DNA from: Tissierella sp. MB52-C2
Lineage (GTDB): Bacteria; Bacillota; Clostridia; Tissierellales; Tissierellaceae
Direction: 5' to 3'
NCBI RefSeq assembly: GCF_030931715.1
Contig: NZ_CP133261.1
Coordinates: 1,488,001-1,552,000 of the forward strand
Length of the DNA: 64,000 nt
The position numbers were made by a program, and so were the translations under genes. The notes beneath the pieces were generated by a model. It saw nothing but the letters and a program-made list of their open reading frames with translations. It was not told the DNA's origin and did no database searches. This document shows positions 9,117-17,995 of the stretch, one piece after another (positions within the stretch are counted from its first letter, which is position 1; each line of letters begins with the position of its first letter).

Positions 9117-9244
9117 ACTCCCCCTAAGGTAGACAGACTAAAAAATAAAATTCTGATACCTTAGGGGGAGTTTGTTATGTCTAAAAGAACTAAATATACA
9201 GCTCGAGCAAAGTTTAAATGGAATATTGAGCCTTGGTTATTTTA
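9117..9244 (+). mobile_element. IS3-type element remnant: two facing ends plus start of a transposase gene
   Basis: A 15-base perfect inverted repeat (9117-9131 ACTCCCCCTAAGGTA, 9157-9171 its complement) is followed 6 bases later by ATG (9178) and 22 codons reading MSKRTKYTARAKFKW..., which resembles the start of IS3-family OrfA proteins; the frame then stops at about 9243. TGTCTACC on the complement of the left copy fits an IS3-type tip. The rest of the transposase is gone. It could also be a hairpin-controlled short gene, but the N-terminal match favours a relic. Confidence 0.6.
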
Positions 9245-9292
9245 AATTTTATACTTGAAGGGTGCTGTTCAATTATCCTGTTTTTACTTATA

Positions 9293-9454
9293 TTATTTCA
9301 TAGATTTAAATGTACCGCAATCTGTTTCTTCTGCTGTAGAAGCATCTCTAGGTAATATTTCGATTTTACCAGCTGTACATAAATCTCCTGATTTATAATA
9401 GTGACAAGAATTTACTACACATTTTACGCCTTGAGTGATTTCTTCGTTATGCAT
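9293..9454 (-). CDS. DUF1540 small cysteine protein
   Basis: 53 aa on the minus strand. Reads MHNEEITQGVKCVVNSCHYY... with Cys12, Cys17, Cys26 and Cys46, the four-cysteine layout of DUF1540 (CXXXXC...C...DCXTF). The minus strand has AAAGGAGATTATC before the ATG, a good SD. These small proteins are common in spore-forming clostridia and probably bind metal; the role is unknown. It is isolated between the IS remnant and the rsuA-type gene. Confidence 0.88.
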   Translation of the reverse strand: MHNEEITQGVKCVVNSCHYYKSGDLCTAGKIEILPRDASTAEETDCGTFKSMK

Positions 9455-9584
9455 GATAATCTCCTTTCAAAAAAGTATTTTTACACTAATAGTTTTGCTA
9501 TTTTAACAAAAAATATTCCTAACTGAGTTTAAATAAAATTAAAAATAGGGTAGAATGGTATAATAGAATATGGAAGGTGATAAT

Positions 9585-10307
9585 ATGGTAAAAAAAGAAA
9601 GACTAGATAAAGTCCTTGCTAATATGGGATATGGAAGTAGAAAAGATGTAAAAAAATTTATAAAAGATGGTAAAGTAAAGGTAAATAATAGTATTATTTG
9701 TGATAATGAATTTAAGGTAAATCCTTATGAAGATAAAATTTTTTTTGGTGATGAAGAAGTTTTATATAGAGAACATATTTATCTTATGATGAATAAGCCT
9801 CAAGGGCTTGTATCATCCACTGATGATCCTAGAACTAGAACTGTAATAGACTTATTAGAAGAAGAATATTTAATTTACAAACCCTTTCCCGTAGGAAGAT
9901 TGGATAAAGATACAGAGGGACTTTTAATGATAAGTAATGACGGCAAATTAGCCCATGAATTACTATCTCCTAAAAAAGGAGTAAATAAAAAATACTATGT
10001 AGAAGTAGATGGATATGTTGAAGATAAATATATTGAAGTTTTCAAAGAAGGAGTTACTTTAGAAGACGGATATAAGACTTTACCTGCAGATCTAGAGATA
10101 ATAAATGGTAATATAGTATCTAAAGTATATTTAACTATACAGGAGGGAAAATTTCATCAAGTAAAAAGAATGTTTGAAAGCATTGGGATGAAAGTTTTAT
10201 TTCTAAAGAGAATTTCCATGGGACCATTGGTCTTAGATCAGTCGCTGGAACCAGGCACATATAGAGAGTTAACAGAAACAGAAATATCTTTATTAAAAGA
10301 GCTATAA
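9585..10307 (+). CDS. rsuA: rRNA pseudouridine synthase, RsuA/RluB family (16S-type)
   Basis: 240 aa: an N-terminal S4 RNA-binding domain (residues 1-60) and a catalytic domain with the GRLDKDTEGLL motif holding the catalytic Asp. The following HELLSPKKGVNKKY segment resembles RsuA (16S U516) more than RluB. ATG at 9570 lies upstream of the SD-like GAAGGTGA (9573-9580); ATG at 9585 fits it better. The exact target base is inferred from family resemblance only. A second paralogue (rluB type) is at 24827. Confidence 0.9.
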   Translation: MVKKERLDKVLANMGYGSRKDVKKFIKDGKVKVNNSIICDNEFKVNPYEDKIFFGDEEVLYREHIYLMMNKPQGLVSSTDDPRTRTVIDLLEEEYLIYKPFPVGRLDKDTEGLLMISNDGKLAHELLSPKKGVNKKYYVEVDGYVEDKYIEVFKEGVTLEDGYKTLPADLEIINGNIVSKVYLTIQEGKFHQVKRMFESIGMKVLFLKRISMGPLVLDQSLEPGTYRELTETEISLLKEL

Positions 10308-10368
10308 AATATGATATAATATATTGTGTTTTGTCAATAATAGTATATACATGATTTGGAGGTAGCAT

Positions 10369-11490
10369 ATGTATGTAAAGGGAATTATTAAAAAAGATAA
10401 GAAAACAAAAAAATTAGTGAATAGATTAGAGAGTAAGGATATTGCCATTATATCTCATAAAGATTTGGATGAAATAGCTGCTTTATCTCTAGTAGATAAA
10501 AAAATAGCCTGTATAATAAATACAGAAAAAACCATAAGTGGGAAGTACCCCAATAGGGGTCCAGCTATTTTAATGGAAAAAGATATACCAATATTTGAAG
10601 TTGAAACTGAAGATATATTCCACAAGGTTAAAGAAGGAGATACAATTGAAATCCTTGACGAGACAATAATGTTTGAGGGAAAAGAAATAGGAAAATGCAC
10701 ATATATTAGTCCTAGTATGATTGAAGAATTGACAAAATTAGGTTATGATAATATAGAGAGGGAATTAGACGCCTTTATTGAAAATACATTAGAATATGCA
10801 AAAAAAGAAAAAAGTCTAGTTACTGGAAATATTAAAATACCTAGAATTAATACAGAGATAAATGAAAGACACGCATTGATAGTAGTAAGAGGAAAAGATT
10901 ATAAGGTGGATTTAGCAACTATAAAATCCTACATAGAAGATGTAAAGCCAGTATTGATAGGAGTAGATGGCGGCGGAGATGCTTTGCTAGAATTTGGATT
11001 TACTCCAGATATTATAATTGGAGATATGGACAGTGTATCTGATAAGGCATTATTAATGGCAAAAGATGTAATAGTCCATGCCTACGCCAATGGAAAAGCC
11101 CCAGGATTAGAAAGAGTTAAGTCCATAGGAATAGAGCCTAAAATCTTTACATTGCCTGGAACCAGTGAAGATATAGCCTTGCTTTTAGCATATGAAAAAG
11201 GTGCCGATTTAATTGTAGCAGTAGGCACTCATACAAATATGATCGATTTTTTAGAGAAAGGCAGAAAAGGCATGTCTAGTACGTTTCTAGTGAGATTAAA
11301 GGTTGGTGGAAAACTGGTAGATGCTAGGGGTGTAAATAAACTTTATACTTCTACATTTAAACCGAAATATTTGTGGTTTATTCTAGTAGCAGCTCTTATT
11401 CCAATATCTATCTTAATTCTTATAAATCCTATTACTAGAAGTTTATTAACATTATTTAAAATTAAATTAAGATTATTTTTAGGTCAATAA
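10369..11490 (+). CDS. steA: SteA-like cell-envelope/division protein
   Basis: 373 aa. The central part resembles thiamine-pyrophosphokinase catalytic domains (GVDGGGDALLEFGFTPDIIIGDMDSVS), and a C-terminal transmembrane segment lies at about residues 335-355 (LWFILVAALIPISILILI). This architecture matches SteA, which in Actinobacteria forms a complex with SteB and acts in septal cell-wall work. The next gene has the SteB/MctB layout, which supports the assignment. SD GGAGG precedes the ATG. Confidence 0.85.
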   Translation: MYVKGIIKKDKKTKKLVNRLESKDIAIISHKDLDEIAALSLVDKKIACIINTEKTISGKYPNRGPAILMEKDIPIFEVETEDIFHKVKEGDTIEILDETIMFEGKEIGKCTYISPSMIEELTKLGYDNIERELDAFIENTLEYAKKEKSLVTGNIKIPRINTEINERHALIVVRGKDYKVDLATIKSYIEDVKPVLIGVDGGGDALLEFGFTPDIIIGDMDSVSDKALLMAKDVIVHAYANGKAPGLERVKSIGIEPKIFTLPGTSEDIALLLAYEKGADLIVAVGTHTNMIDFLEKGRKGMSSTFLVRLKVGGKLVDARGVNKLYTSTFKPKYLWFILVAALIPISILILINPITRSLLTLFKIKLRLFLGQ

Positions 11491-11501
11491 GGAGGTAAAG
11501 T

Positions 11502-12377
11502 ATGTTACCCAGTATGCGATTTTATATAATTTCTATAGTCTCCATTTTTATAGCATTGGGTATAGGAATATTCATTGGATTTACCATTGATACTCAAGAT
11601 TTTATAACTGAACAAAAAAACATAATAAGTGAAATTGTGGAATCACAGTTTGAAACTTTAATTACTGAAAACAAAGAGCTTAAATCAAATGAAGAGAAAC
11701 TTGAATTTGAAATTAAATACAGAGATGAATATATTGATGCTAGTTATGAATATTTAATCAAGGATAGACTAAAAGGATTAAATATAGGAATTATAGGAAC
11801 TAATGAAGACTATGTTACATCTGGCATAGGTAGAGATTTAGAATTAGCAGGGGCTAAAGTAACAAATGTCACTACATTAAATAATATTATGATAAATAGA
11901 GAGGATTTAAATAATTTATATAAGAGTCTAGAACTAAATATGCCTAAAAATCCAGTAGAATCTACAGTAACTATCATAACAGAATCGATAGTAAATGGAA
12001 AAAGAAATGATATACTTGATGATTTAGAAAGACGGGGATTTATAGAGACCATTGGGAATTATGAAGAAAGTGTAGATTATCTTATTATTTGTGGCGGTAG
12101 TTTAACTGAATCTTCTAAGAGGATTAATCAACTGGATAGACATATTGTTCTAACAGTTAAGGAACATGATATTCCTATATTAGGAGTAGAAAAATCTAAT
12201 GTAAATTATTCTTATATATCTGGATATAAAGACTTAGGCATATCCACAGTAGATAACGTAGATATGACCATAGGTAAGGTAGCCATGATATTAGCCATAG
12301 AGGGGATGGGTGGAAACTATGGAATTAAGGACACTTCAGAAAGTATAATTCCTCATCTTTATAATTCCATTCAATAA
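11502..12377 (+). CDS. steB: SteB/MctB-family membrane-anchored protein (copper transporter-like family)
   Basis: 291 aa with one N-terminal transmembrane helix (residues 7-27), a coiled coil (about 35-80) and an extracytoplasmic alpha/beta domain (NIGIIGTNEDYV...). The family is often annotated as outer-membrane copper transporter MctB in mycobacteria, but in Firmicutes, paired with steA, a septum-related role fits better. Strong SD GGAGGT, 11 bases after steA. The stop overlaps the region where the next gene begins. Confidence 0.8.
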   Translation: MLPSMRFYIISIVSIFIALGIGIFIGFTIDTQDFITEQKNIISEIVESQFETLITENKELKSNEEKLEFEIKYRDEYIDASYEYLIKDRLKGLNIGIIGTNEDYVTSGIGRDLELAGAKVTNVTTLNNIMINREDLNNLYKSLELNMPKNPVESTVTIITESIVNGKRNDILDDLERRGFIETIGNYEESVDYLIICGGSLTESSKRINQLDRHIVLTVKEHDIPILGVEKSNVNYSYISGYKDLGISTVDNVDMTIGKVAMILAIEGMGGNYGIKDTSESIIPHLYNSIQ

Positions 12378-12394
12378 TGAGTAGGAGAGATAAT

Positions 12395-13087
12395 ATGAAA
12401 CAAAAAGGTAGACTTGTATGTGTAGTTCCTGTTTATAATGAGTCAGATTTAATTGTAGATACAGTAGAAAATTTAAAAAAGATAGATTCAATTGATGAGA
12501 TCCTTGTGATAAATGATGGTTCACAGGATAATACGCTGGAAGTAGTCAATACTTTAGGTGTATCTGTAATTAATCTAGAAAAGAATCACGGCAAGGGCTA
12601 TGCCATGAGAAGGGCAATAGAAACCTTAGAATATGAGTATATAGCATTTATTGATGGAGACTTGGGGGAAACCAGTATTCAGACAGAAAAATTAATTCTT
12701 CCAATAATAAATGGAGAAGCAGATGTATCTATAGCCAAGTTTTCAGAACGAAGTACTATGACTAATACTAAAGGTGGATTTGGCATAGTAAAGAGATTTG
12801 CCAAAAGTGGAATCTATCTTTTTACTAAAAAGGAAATAGACACATCTTTATCGGGACAGAGGGTTTATAAAAAGCAAGTCATTGAAAAAATGAACTATAT
12901 ACCAGACAGATACGGTATAGAAGTGGCTATGACTATTCAAACTATAAATAATGGTTTTTCAATAATTGAAGTGCCAGTTACTATGAATCATAGATATAGC
13001 CAAAGAAATTTAAAGGGATTTATTCATAGAGGAAAACAATTTATGGATATATTAAAAACATTTATAGTAATGTATTTTAGAAGGTGA
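12395..13087 (+). CDS. family 2 glycosyltransferase
   Basis: 230-aa GT-A enzyme: VCVVPVYNESD at the N-terminus, LVINDGSQDNT, and AFIDGDLG, the DXD-like metal site. No transmembrane helices, so cytoplasmic or peripheral. An ATG at 12377 overlaps the steB stop, but SD AGGAGA (12382-12387) favours 12395. Position between steB and an MraY-like phosphotransferase suggests assembly of a lipid-linked envelope saccharide; donor and acceptor are unknown. Confidence 0.85.
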   Translation: MKQKGRLVCVVPVYNESDLIVDTVENLKKIDSIDEILVINDGSQDNTLEVVNTLGVSVINLEKNHGKGYAMRRAIETLEYEYIAFIDGDLGETSIQTEKLILPIINGEADVSIAKFSERSTMTNTKGGFGIVKRFAKSGIYLFTKKEIDTSLSGQRVYKKQVIEKMNYIPDRYGIEVAMTIQTINNGFSIIEVPVTMNHRYSQRNLKGFIHRGKQFMDILKTFIVMYFRR

Positions 13088-13091
13088 GTAT

Positions 13092-13907
13092 ATGAATTAT
13101 TATATAATAACTAGCTTTATAATATCTATTATTTTATCTTACATTGGTTTACCAATGGTTAGAGATTTACTATTGAATTCAAATGTTGTCTGTGAAAACT
13201 ATGAATCTAAGACTATACCAATATCCATGGGTCTATTATTTATATTTGTTCAAGTAACTACACTAGGTATCTTAGAGATAATATTTGATTTTAACAATAA
13301 CTTTAACTTGGTATATCTTTTAGGAATAAGTTTTATTGGTTTCATAGGATTGTTAGATGACTTAATAGGAGAGAAGAAAGTAAAGGGCTTAAAAGGACAT
13401 ATAAAGTCCTTTTTAAAAGGAACCCTTACGACTGGAGCTATTAAGGCTTTTATGGGGCTTTTTATTGCCTTAGTAGTTAGTTCTTTTATCTCTAATACAT
13501 TAGGTGATTTTATTATTAATTCTTTATTAATTGGTTTGTTTACTAACTTTATTAACTTATTTGATTTACGTCCTGGTAGGGCATCTAAGGTTTTTTTGAT
13601 TATCTCTGTAGTATTATTTTTGACTAGCTTTAAAAATGAAAGAAGTTATATTTTATTTTCATTTTGGGGAATACTTATACCCTATATTAGTTTAGATTTA
13701 AAGGCTAAGGTTATGATGGGAGATGTAGGCTCTAACACTTTAGGTTTTACATTAGGTATATATACCGCATCATATTTCAATACTATGACTAGACTTATAA
13801 TTTTAGTGATATTAATAATTTTTCATATTATGGCTGAAAAGGTATCTTTCTCTAAGGTAATTGATAATAATAGATTTTTAAAGTTTTTAGATAATATAGG
13901 AAGGTAG
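13092..13907 (+). CDS. MraY/WecA-like glycosyl-1-phosphate transferase (membrane protein)
   Basis: 271 aa, about eight transmembrane segments. Recognisable family motifs are GLLDDLIGEKKVKGLKGHIK (the DD catalytic region), NFINLFDLRPGR, and MGDVGSNTLGFTLG. It is shorter than MraY (about 320 aa). Predicted to transfer a sugar-phosphate to undecaprenyl-phosphate at the inner membrane face. It starts 4 bases after the glycosyltransferase and is probably translationally coupled. Confidence 0.82.
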   Translation: MNYYIITSFIISIILSYIGLPMVRDLLLNSNVVCENYESKTIPISMGLLFIFVQVTTLGILEIIFDFNNNFNLVYLLGISFIGFIGLLDDLIGEKKVKGLKGHIKSFLKGTLTTGAIKAFMGLFIALVVSSFISNTLGDFIINSLLIGLFTNFINLFDLRPGRASKVFLIISVVLFLTSFKNERSYILFSFWGILIPYISLDLKAKVMMGDVGSNTLGFTLGIYTASYFNTMTRLIILVILIIFHIMAEKVSFSKVIDNNRFLKFLDNIGR

Positions 13908-13916
13908 TGAAACAAT

Positions 13917-14987
13917 TTGATTAGCTATAAAAGTGGAATTGTAAAATCCATAATTAATGATGAAAAAGATATTACTACAGTTAATGTTAATGTTGAAGGT
14001 GAAGTATATAAAGCTGTGAATTACAAAGATTTCACAGGTGAAGTTAATGTAGAGGATGAAGTTGTATTAAATACTACAGCTGTTGATCTTTCTCTAGGTA
14101 CAGGTGGATACCATTTTATTATATATAACCATAAAAACAAAACCATGGAACTTAAAGGACCAGGGCATATAATGAAATTAAGATACACACCATATCAAAT
14201 GAGTTGTTTGGTAGCTGAGGAGGAAGATAGTCCATATCATCATATATTTAATGATTTTAAATCTTTAGATAATCATATATTTATTGTGGCTACTTTACAC
14301 AGTATGGTTGCACCTATTGCTGCCATGATTAAATATATGAATAAGGATTTAAGAATTAATTATATGATGACAGATGGTGGGGCTTTACCTATGGCCTTTA
14401 GCAATACCATCCGAGATCTAAAGGGTAAGGAAATTTTAGATAAAACCATAACTGTAGGTCACGCATTTGGTGGAGATTTAGAGACTATTAATATATATAC
14501 GGGTCTAATAGCTGCCAAGGAAATTCTAAAAGGAGATATTACAATAATATCTATGGGTCCTGGAATTGTAGGAAGTGGTACAAAATATGGTTTTACCGGT
14601 ATGGAACAGGGTTATATAATTGATGCCATAAATAATTTGGGAGGGTTAGCGGTTGCTGTGCCTAGAATAAGTTTTAAAGACTTAAGGGAAAGACATAAGG
14701 GTATTAGTCACCATACTATTACAGTTTTATCTCAGATTACCAATACTAAAGCAAATGTAGTCTTACCTTACTTAGAAGAAGAAAAAGAAGATTATCTCAA
14801 GGAACAAATAGACAAATTAAATATTAAAACAAGGCATAATATTATATTCCAAGATGGGGAAGATATTCAAAAGGCAATGGAAATGTTTAATCTAAAAACA
14901 AGCTCCATGGGAAGAACAATAAAAGATGATATAGACTATTTCATTAGCCTAGGTGCTGTAGGACAATATGTAGCTAGTCTATTTTAA
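13917..14987 (+). CDS. DUF3866 family protein
   Basis: 356 aa, TTG start 9 bases after the previous stop. The N-terminal beta-rich part (YKAVNYKDFTGEVNVEDEVVLNTTA) and the central GPGIVGSGTKYGFTGMEQG segment are typical of DUF3866. The family has no assigned function; it is conserved in sporulating Firmicutes and often sits near NUDIX and spoIIM genes, as here. Confidence 0.82.
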   Translation: MISYKSGIVKSIINDEKDITTVNVNVEGEVYKAVNYKDFTGEVNVEDEVVLNTTAVDLSLGTGGYHFIIYNHKNKTMELKGPGHIMKLRYTPYQMSCLVAEEEDSPYHHIFNDFKSLDNHIFIVATLHSMVAPIAAMIKYMNKDLRINYMMTDGGALPMAFSNTIRDLKGKEILDKTITVGHAFGGDLETINIYTGLIAAKEILKGDITIISMGPGIVGSGTKYGFTGMEQGYIIDAINNLGGLAVAVPRISFKDLRERHKGISHHTITVLSQITNTKANVVLPYLEEEKEDYLKEQIDKLNIKTRHNIIFQDGEDIQKAMEMFNLKTSSMGRTIKDDIDYFISLGAVGQYVASLF

Positions 14988-15002
14988 TAGAGGAGGATAT
15001 TT

Positions 15003-15545
15003 ATGATCTTTGAAGAAAAAACTATGAAATCAGATAAGTTGTATGAAGGGAAAATACTTAATTTAAGGGTAGATACAGTAGAAATACCAGATAAGAAATA
15101 TTCCAAAAGAGAGATTGTTGAACATCCTGGTGGAGTTGCAATAATACCTTTAACTGAAGATAATTCTATTATCCTTGTAAAACAATATAGAAAAGCAGTA
15201 GAAAAATTTCTATTGGAAATTCCTGCCGGTAAACTAGAGTTAAATGAAGAACCAAGAGAAACTGCCATAAGAGAGCTAAAAGAAGAAACAGGACTAGAAG
15301 CTAAGAAAATAGAATACATATCAGAATTCTATACTTCTCCTGGATTTTGTAATGAAAAGATATACTTGTTTTTAGCCACAGACTTAATTGAAGGAGAACC
15401 TAATTTAGATTCTGGAGAATTTGTTGAGACTGTGAAGTATAATATAGACGATCTTGTTAAGATGGTAGATAGAGGTGAAATTATAGATAGTAAAACCATA
15501 ATAGGTATTAATTTTGCAAAAAAATATTTAGATAAAAAACAATAA
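15003..15545 (+). CDS. nudF: NUDIX hydrolase, ADP-ribose pyrophosphatase
   Basis: 180 aa. The Nudix box GKLELNEEPRETAIRELKEE plus TGL at about residues 79-101 matches GX5EX7REUXEEXGU exactly. Upstream EHPGGVAIIPL and downstream YTSPGFCNE segments match the ADP-ribose pyrophosphatase subgroup. It hydrolyses ADP-ribose to AMP and ribose-5-phosphate. SD GAGGAGG precedes the ATG. Confidence 0.93.
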   Translation: MIFEEKTMKSDKLYEGKILNLRVDTVEIPDKKYSKREIVEHPGGVAIIPLTEDNSIILVKQYRKAVEKFLLEIPAGKLELNEEPRETAIRELKEETGLEAKKIEYISEFYTSPGFCNEKIYLFLATDLIEGEPNLDSGEFVETVKYNIDDLVKMVDRGEIIDSKTIIGINFAKKYLDKKQ

Positions 15546-15609
15546 GTGATATTATCCTCCTTTTTAGCATAATAATTTATAAGGCTTGTATACAAAGGGG
15601 GAAAATAAA

Positions 15610-16230
15610 TTGATATCTGTAAGAGTTAGAAATTTAAGTAAAAGACATTTTCAAGCTAATTTTATTGTATATTTTATTTTAACTGTTTGTTTTATACTAG
15701 GTATAACTGCTGGTGCATTCTTAATTAACAGATTGAATTATGAAGAAAATCTAAAGTTTGCTAATTATTTTAGCTGGATTTTTGAGTATGTACAGATAGG
15801 AAATTCTAAATCAATAGATATATTCAAGATATCTTTGTTTTCTAATATAAAAATGGTATTACTTATTTGGGTTTTAGGGTTGATTAGTATAGGAGTATTA
15901 GTCATACCATTGATTGTTTCTTTAAAAGGTGCAGCAATAGGGATTACAGTTGGATTTTTAGTTAAGGAATTTGGAATGAAAGGTTTTATATTTGCATTAT
16001 CAGGTCTTTTACCTCATTATTTAATAATTATACCTGGAATTTTGGCAATAGGTGCAATAGGATTAACCCATTCACTTTATTGTATAAAAAACAAGAAAGT
16101 CAGAACCCATGGCAATATTGTAGATTATTCAATTTTAATTTTATTATTTTTTATAGTTATTATATTAGGAGTTTTAATAGAAGGATTTTTTACTCCTTAT
16201 TTCTTGAATTTAATTGAATTAAATTTATAA
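15610..16230 (+). CDS. spoIIM: stage II sporulation protein M
   Basis: 206-aa integral membrane protein with about five hydrophobic segments, the FILTVCFILGITAGAF first helix and the GLLPHYLIIIPG segment of SpoIIM. With SpoIID and SpoIIP it forms the engulfment complex that remodels septal peptidoglycan; it is the membrane anchor. A TTG at 15586 is possible, but SD AAAGGGGGAAA at 15594-15604 points to the TTG at 15610. It sits before xerD-punA-pdp-dacF, close to the Bacillus ripX-punA-dacF order. Confidence 0.93.
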   Translation: MISVRVRNLSKRHFQANFIVYFILTVCFILGITAGAFLINRLNYEENLKFANYFSWIFEYVQIGNSKSIDIFKISLFSNIKMVLLIWVLGLISIGVLVIPLIVSLKGAAIGITVGFLVKEFGMKGFIFALSGLLPHYLIIIPGILAIGAIGLTHSLYCIKNKKVRTHGNIVDYSILILLFFIVIILGVLIEGFFTPYFLNLIELNL

Positions 16231-16260
16231 TTTTTAAAACCATTACAAAGGAGAAGTAAA

Positions 16261-17151
16261 ATGCCAGACAGTATTATGATAGATTATTTAGATTATATAA
16301 AAGAAGAGAAAAAATTAAGAAAAAATACATTAGAAGCATATAGCAGAGATATTTTACAATTCAAGGAGTACCTATTAGAACATAAAATCCAAAAATATGA
16401 GGATACAAATAAAACTATTATTATTACATATTTAATGAGCTTACAGAAAGAAGGAAAGGCAGCATCTACAATATCTAGAAGCTTAGCTTCAATTAGATGT
16501 TTCTTTCAATTTCTATTAAATAACAATATAATCAAAGAAGATCCAACATTAAATTTAAAGTCTCCAAAGGCGGAAAAAAAGATACCGTCTATTTTAACTA
16601 TTGATGAGATTAATCTTTTATTATCTCAGCCTAAGGCAAATAACTTTAAAGAAACTAGGGACAAGGCTATGCTTGAACTATTATATGCCACTGGTCTTAG
16701 GGTATCAGAGATTATCTCAATTGATATTGATGATATAGATTTAGATTTAGGATTACTTACCGTTAAAGAAAATGATAATAATCAGAGAGTTATACCTGTT
16801 GGTACATTTGCATTAGATGCATTAAATAACTATATTTCCGTATATAGGCCTAAAGAAGAATATAAAACAGAAGAGCCACTTTTTATAAATTATAGTGGAA
16901 GTAGATTGACTAGACAGGGATTTTGGAAGATAATAAAGCAATATACTAATAAAGCTAATATAGACAAAGTCATAACTCCACATACCCTGAGGCATTCCTT
17001 TGCTGTACATCTAATAGAAAATGGTGCAGATATTAAGACAGTTCAAGAAATTTTAGGTCACTCCGATATATCTACTACTCATATATATTCATTCGCATCT
17101 AATGATGAAGAATTGAGAGAAGTATACAAAAAATCACATCCAAGAGCATAG
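16261..17151 (+). CDS. xerD: tyrosine recombinase XerD
   Basis: 296 aa. N-terminal SAM-like DNA-binding domain (YLDYIKEEKKLRKNTLEAY) and C-terminal catalytic domain with the R-H-R-H-Y set: GLRVSEI (Arg about 148), HTLRHSF (about 241-244), LGHSD (about 267) and HIYSF (Tyr about 276). It resolves chromosome dimers at dif with a XerC partner. SD AAAGGAGAAG precedes the ATG. Co-transcribed with punA. Confidence 0.93.
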   Translation: MPDSIMIDYLDYIKEEKKLRKNTLEAYSRDILQFKEYLLEHKIQKYEDTNKTIIITYLMSLQKEGKAASTISRSLASIRCFFQFLLNNNIIKEDPTLNLKSPKAEKKIPSILTIDEINLLLSQPKANNFKETRDKAMLELLYATGLRVSEIISIDIDDIDLDLGLLTVKENDNNQRVIPVGTFALDALNNYISVYRPKEEYKTEEPLFINYSGSRLTRQGFWKIIKQYTNKANIDKVITPHTLRHSFAVHLIENGADIKTVQEILGHSDISTTHIYSFASNDEELREVYKKSHPRA

Positions 17152-17162
17152 GAGGAAAAGAA

Positions 17163-17981
17163 ATGGAATACATGAATAAGATTAAAGAGGCAGTTAATTT
17201 TATAACATCAAAAACTAAAGATTCACCTAAGATTGGTTTAGTATTAGGTTCAGGATTAGGAAGTCTGGCAGATAAAATTGAAAATCCTACTATAATTAAA
17301 TATACTGATATACCTAGTTTTCCTAGATCAACTGTAGAAGGCCATGCAGGACAGTTAGTAATAGGAAAGTTATCAGGTAAAATTGTTGTTGCTATGCAGG
17401 GAAGATTCCACTTTTATGAAGGTTACCCATTAAAAGATGTTACTTTTCCTATTAGAGTAATGTTTGGTTTAGGTGTAGAAAACCTTATAGTAACTAATGC
17501 AGCTGGTGGTGTAAATACAGAGTTTACTCCAGGAGATTTAATGATAATTACAGATCATATTAATTTTACAGGTCGAAATCCATTAATTGGTGAGAACCTA
17601 GATAATTTAGGACCTAGATTTGTAGATATGTCAAATCCATATAATAGAGAATATATTAAAATGACTAAAGAAATAGGAAAAAAATTAGGGTTGGAATTAA
17701 AAGAAGGAGTTTATATGTGGTTTACAGGACCTACATATGAAACCCCAGCAGAAGTGAAATTAGCTAGAATTGTAGGTGCTGATGCAGTAGGTATGTCTAC
17801 TGTACCTGAGGTAATAGTTGCAAACCATGAGAATATTAAAGTTTTAGGAATATCTTGTATAACTAATATGGCATCTGGCATACTAGATCAGCCTCTTAAC
17901 CATGAAGAGGTAGTAGAAACTTCCAATAAAGTAAAGGATAATTTTGAGAAACTGTTAATCGAAGTAATTAATAATATATAA
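17163..17981 (+). CDS. punA: purine-nucleoside phosphorylase (trimeric type)
   Basis: 272 aa; GSGLGSLAD phosphate-binding motif, STVEGHAGQ, MQGRFHFYEGYP, NAAGGVN and GADAVGMSTVPEVI identify the low-molecular-mass PNP family. It converts purine nucleosides and phosphate to free base and ribose-1-phosphate. SD AGGAGG at 17150-17155 selects this ATG. Together with pdp it forms a nucleoside salvage pair. Confidence 0.95.
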   Translation: MEYMNKIKEAVNFITSKTKDSPKIGLVLGSGLGSLADKIENPTIIKYTDIPSFPRSTVEGHAGQLVIGKLSGKIVVAMQGRFHFYEGYPLKDVTFPIRVMFGLGVENLIVTNAAGGVNTEFTPGDLMIITDHINFTGRNPLIGENLDNLGPRFVDMSNPYNREYIKMTKEIGKKLGLELKEGVYMWFTGPTYETPAEVKLARIVGADAVGMSTVPEVIVANHENIKVLGISCITNMASGILDQPLNHEEVVETSNKVKDNFEKLLIEVINNI

Positions 17982-17995
17982 TTGGAGTTGAGTTT

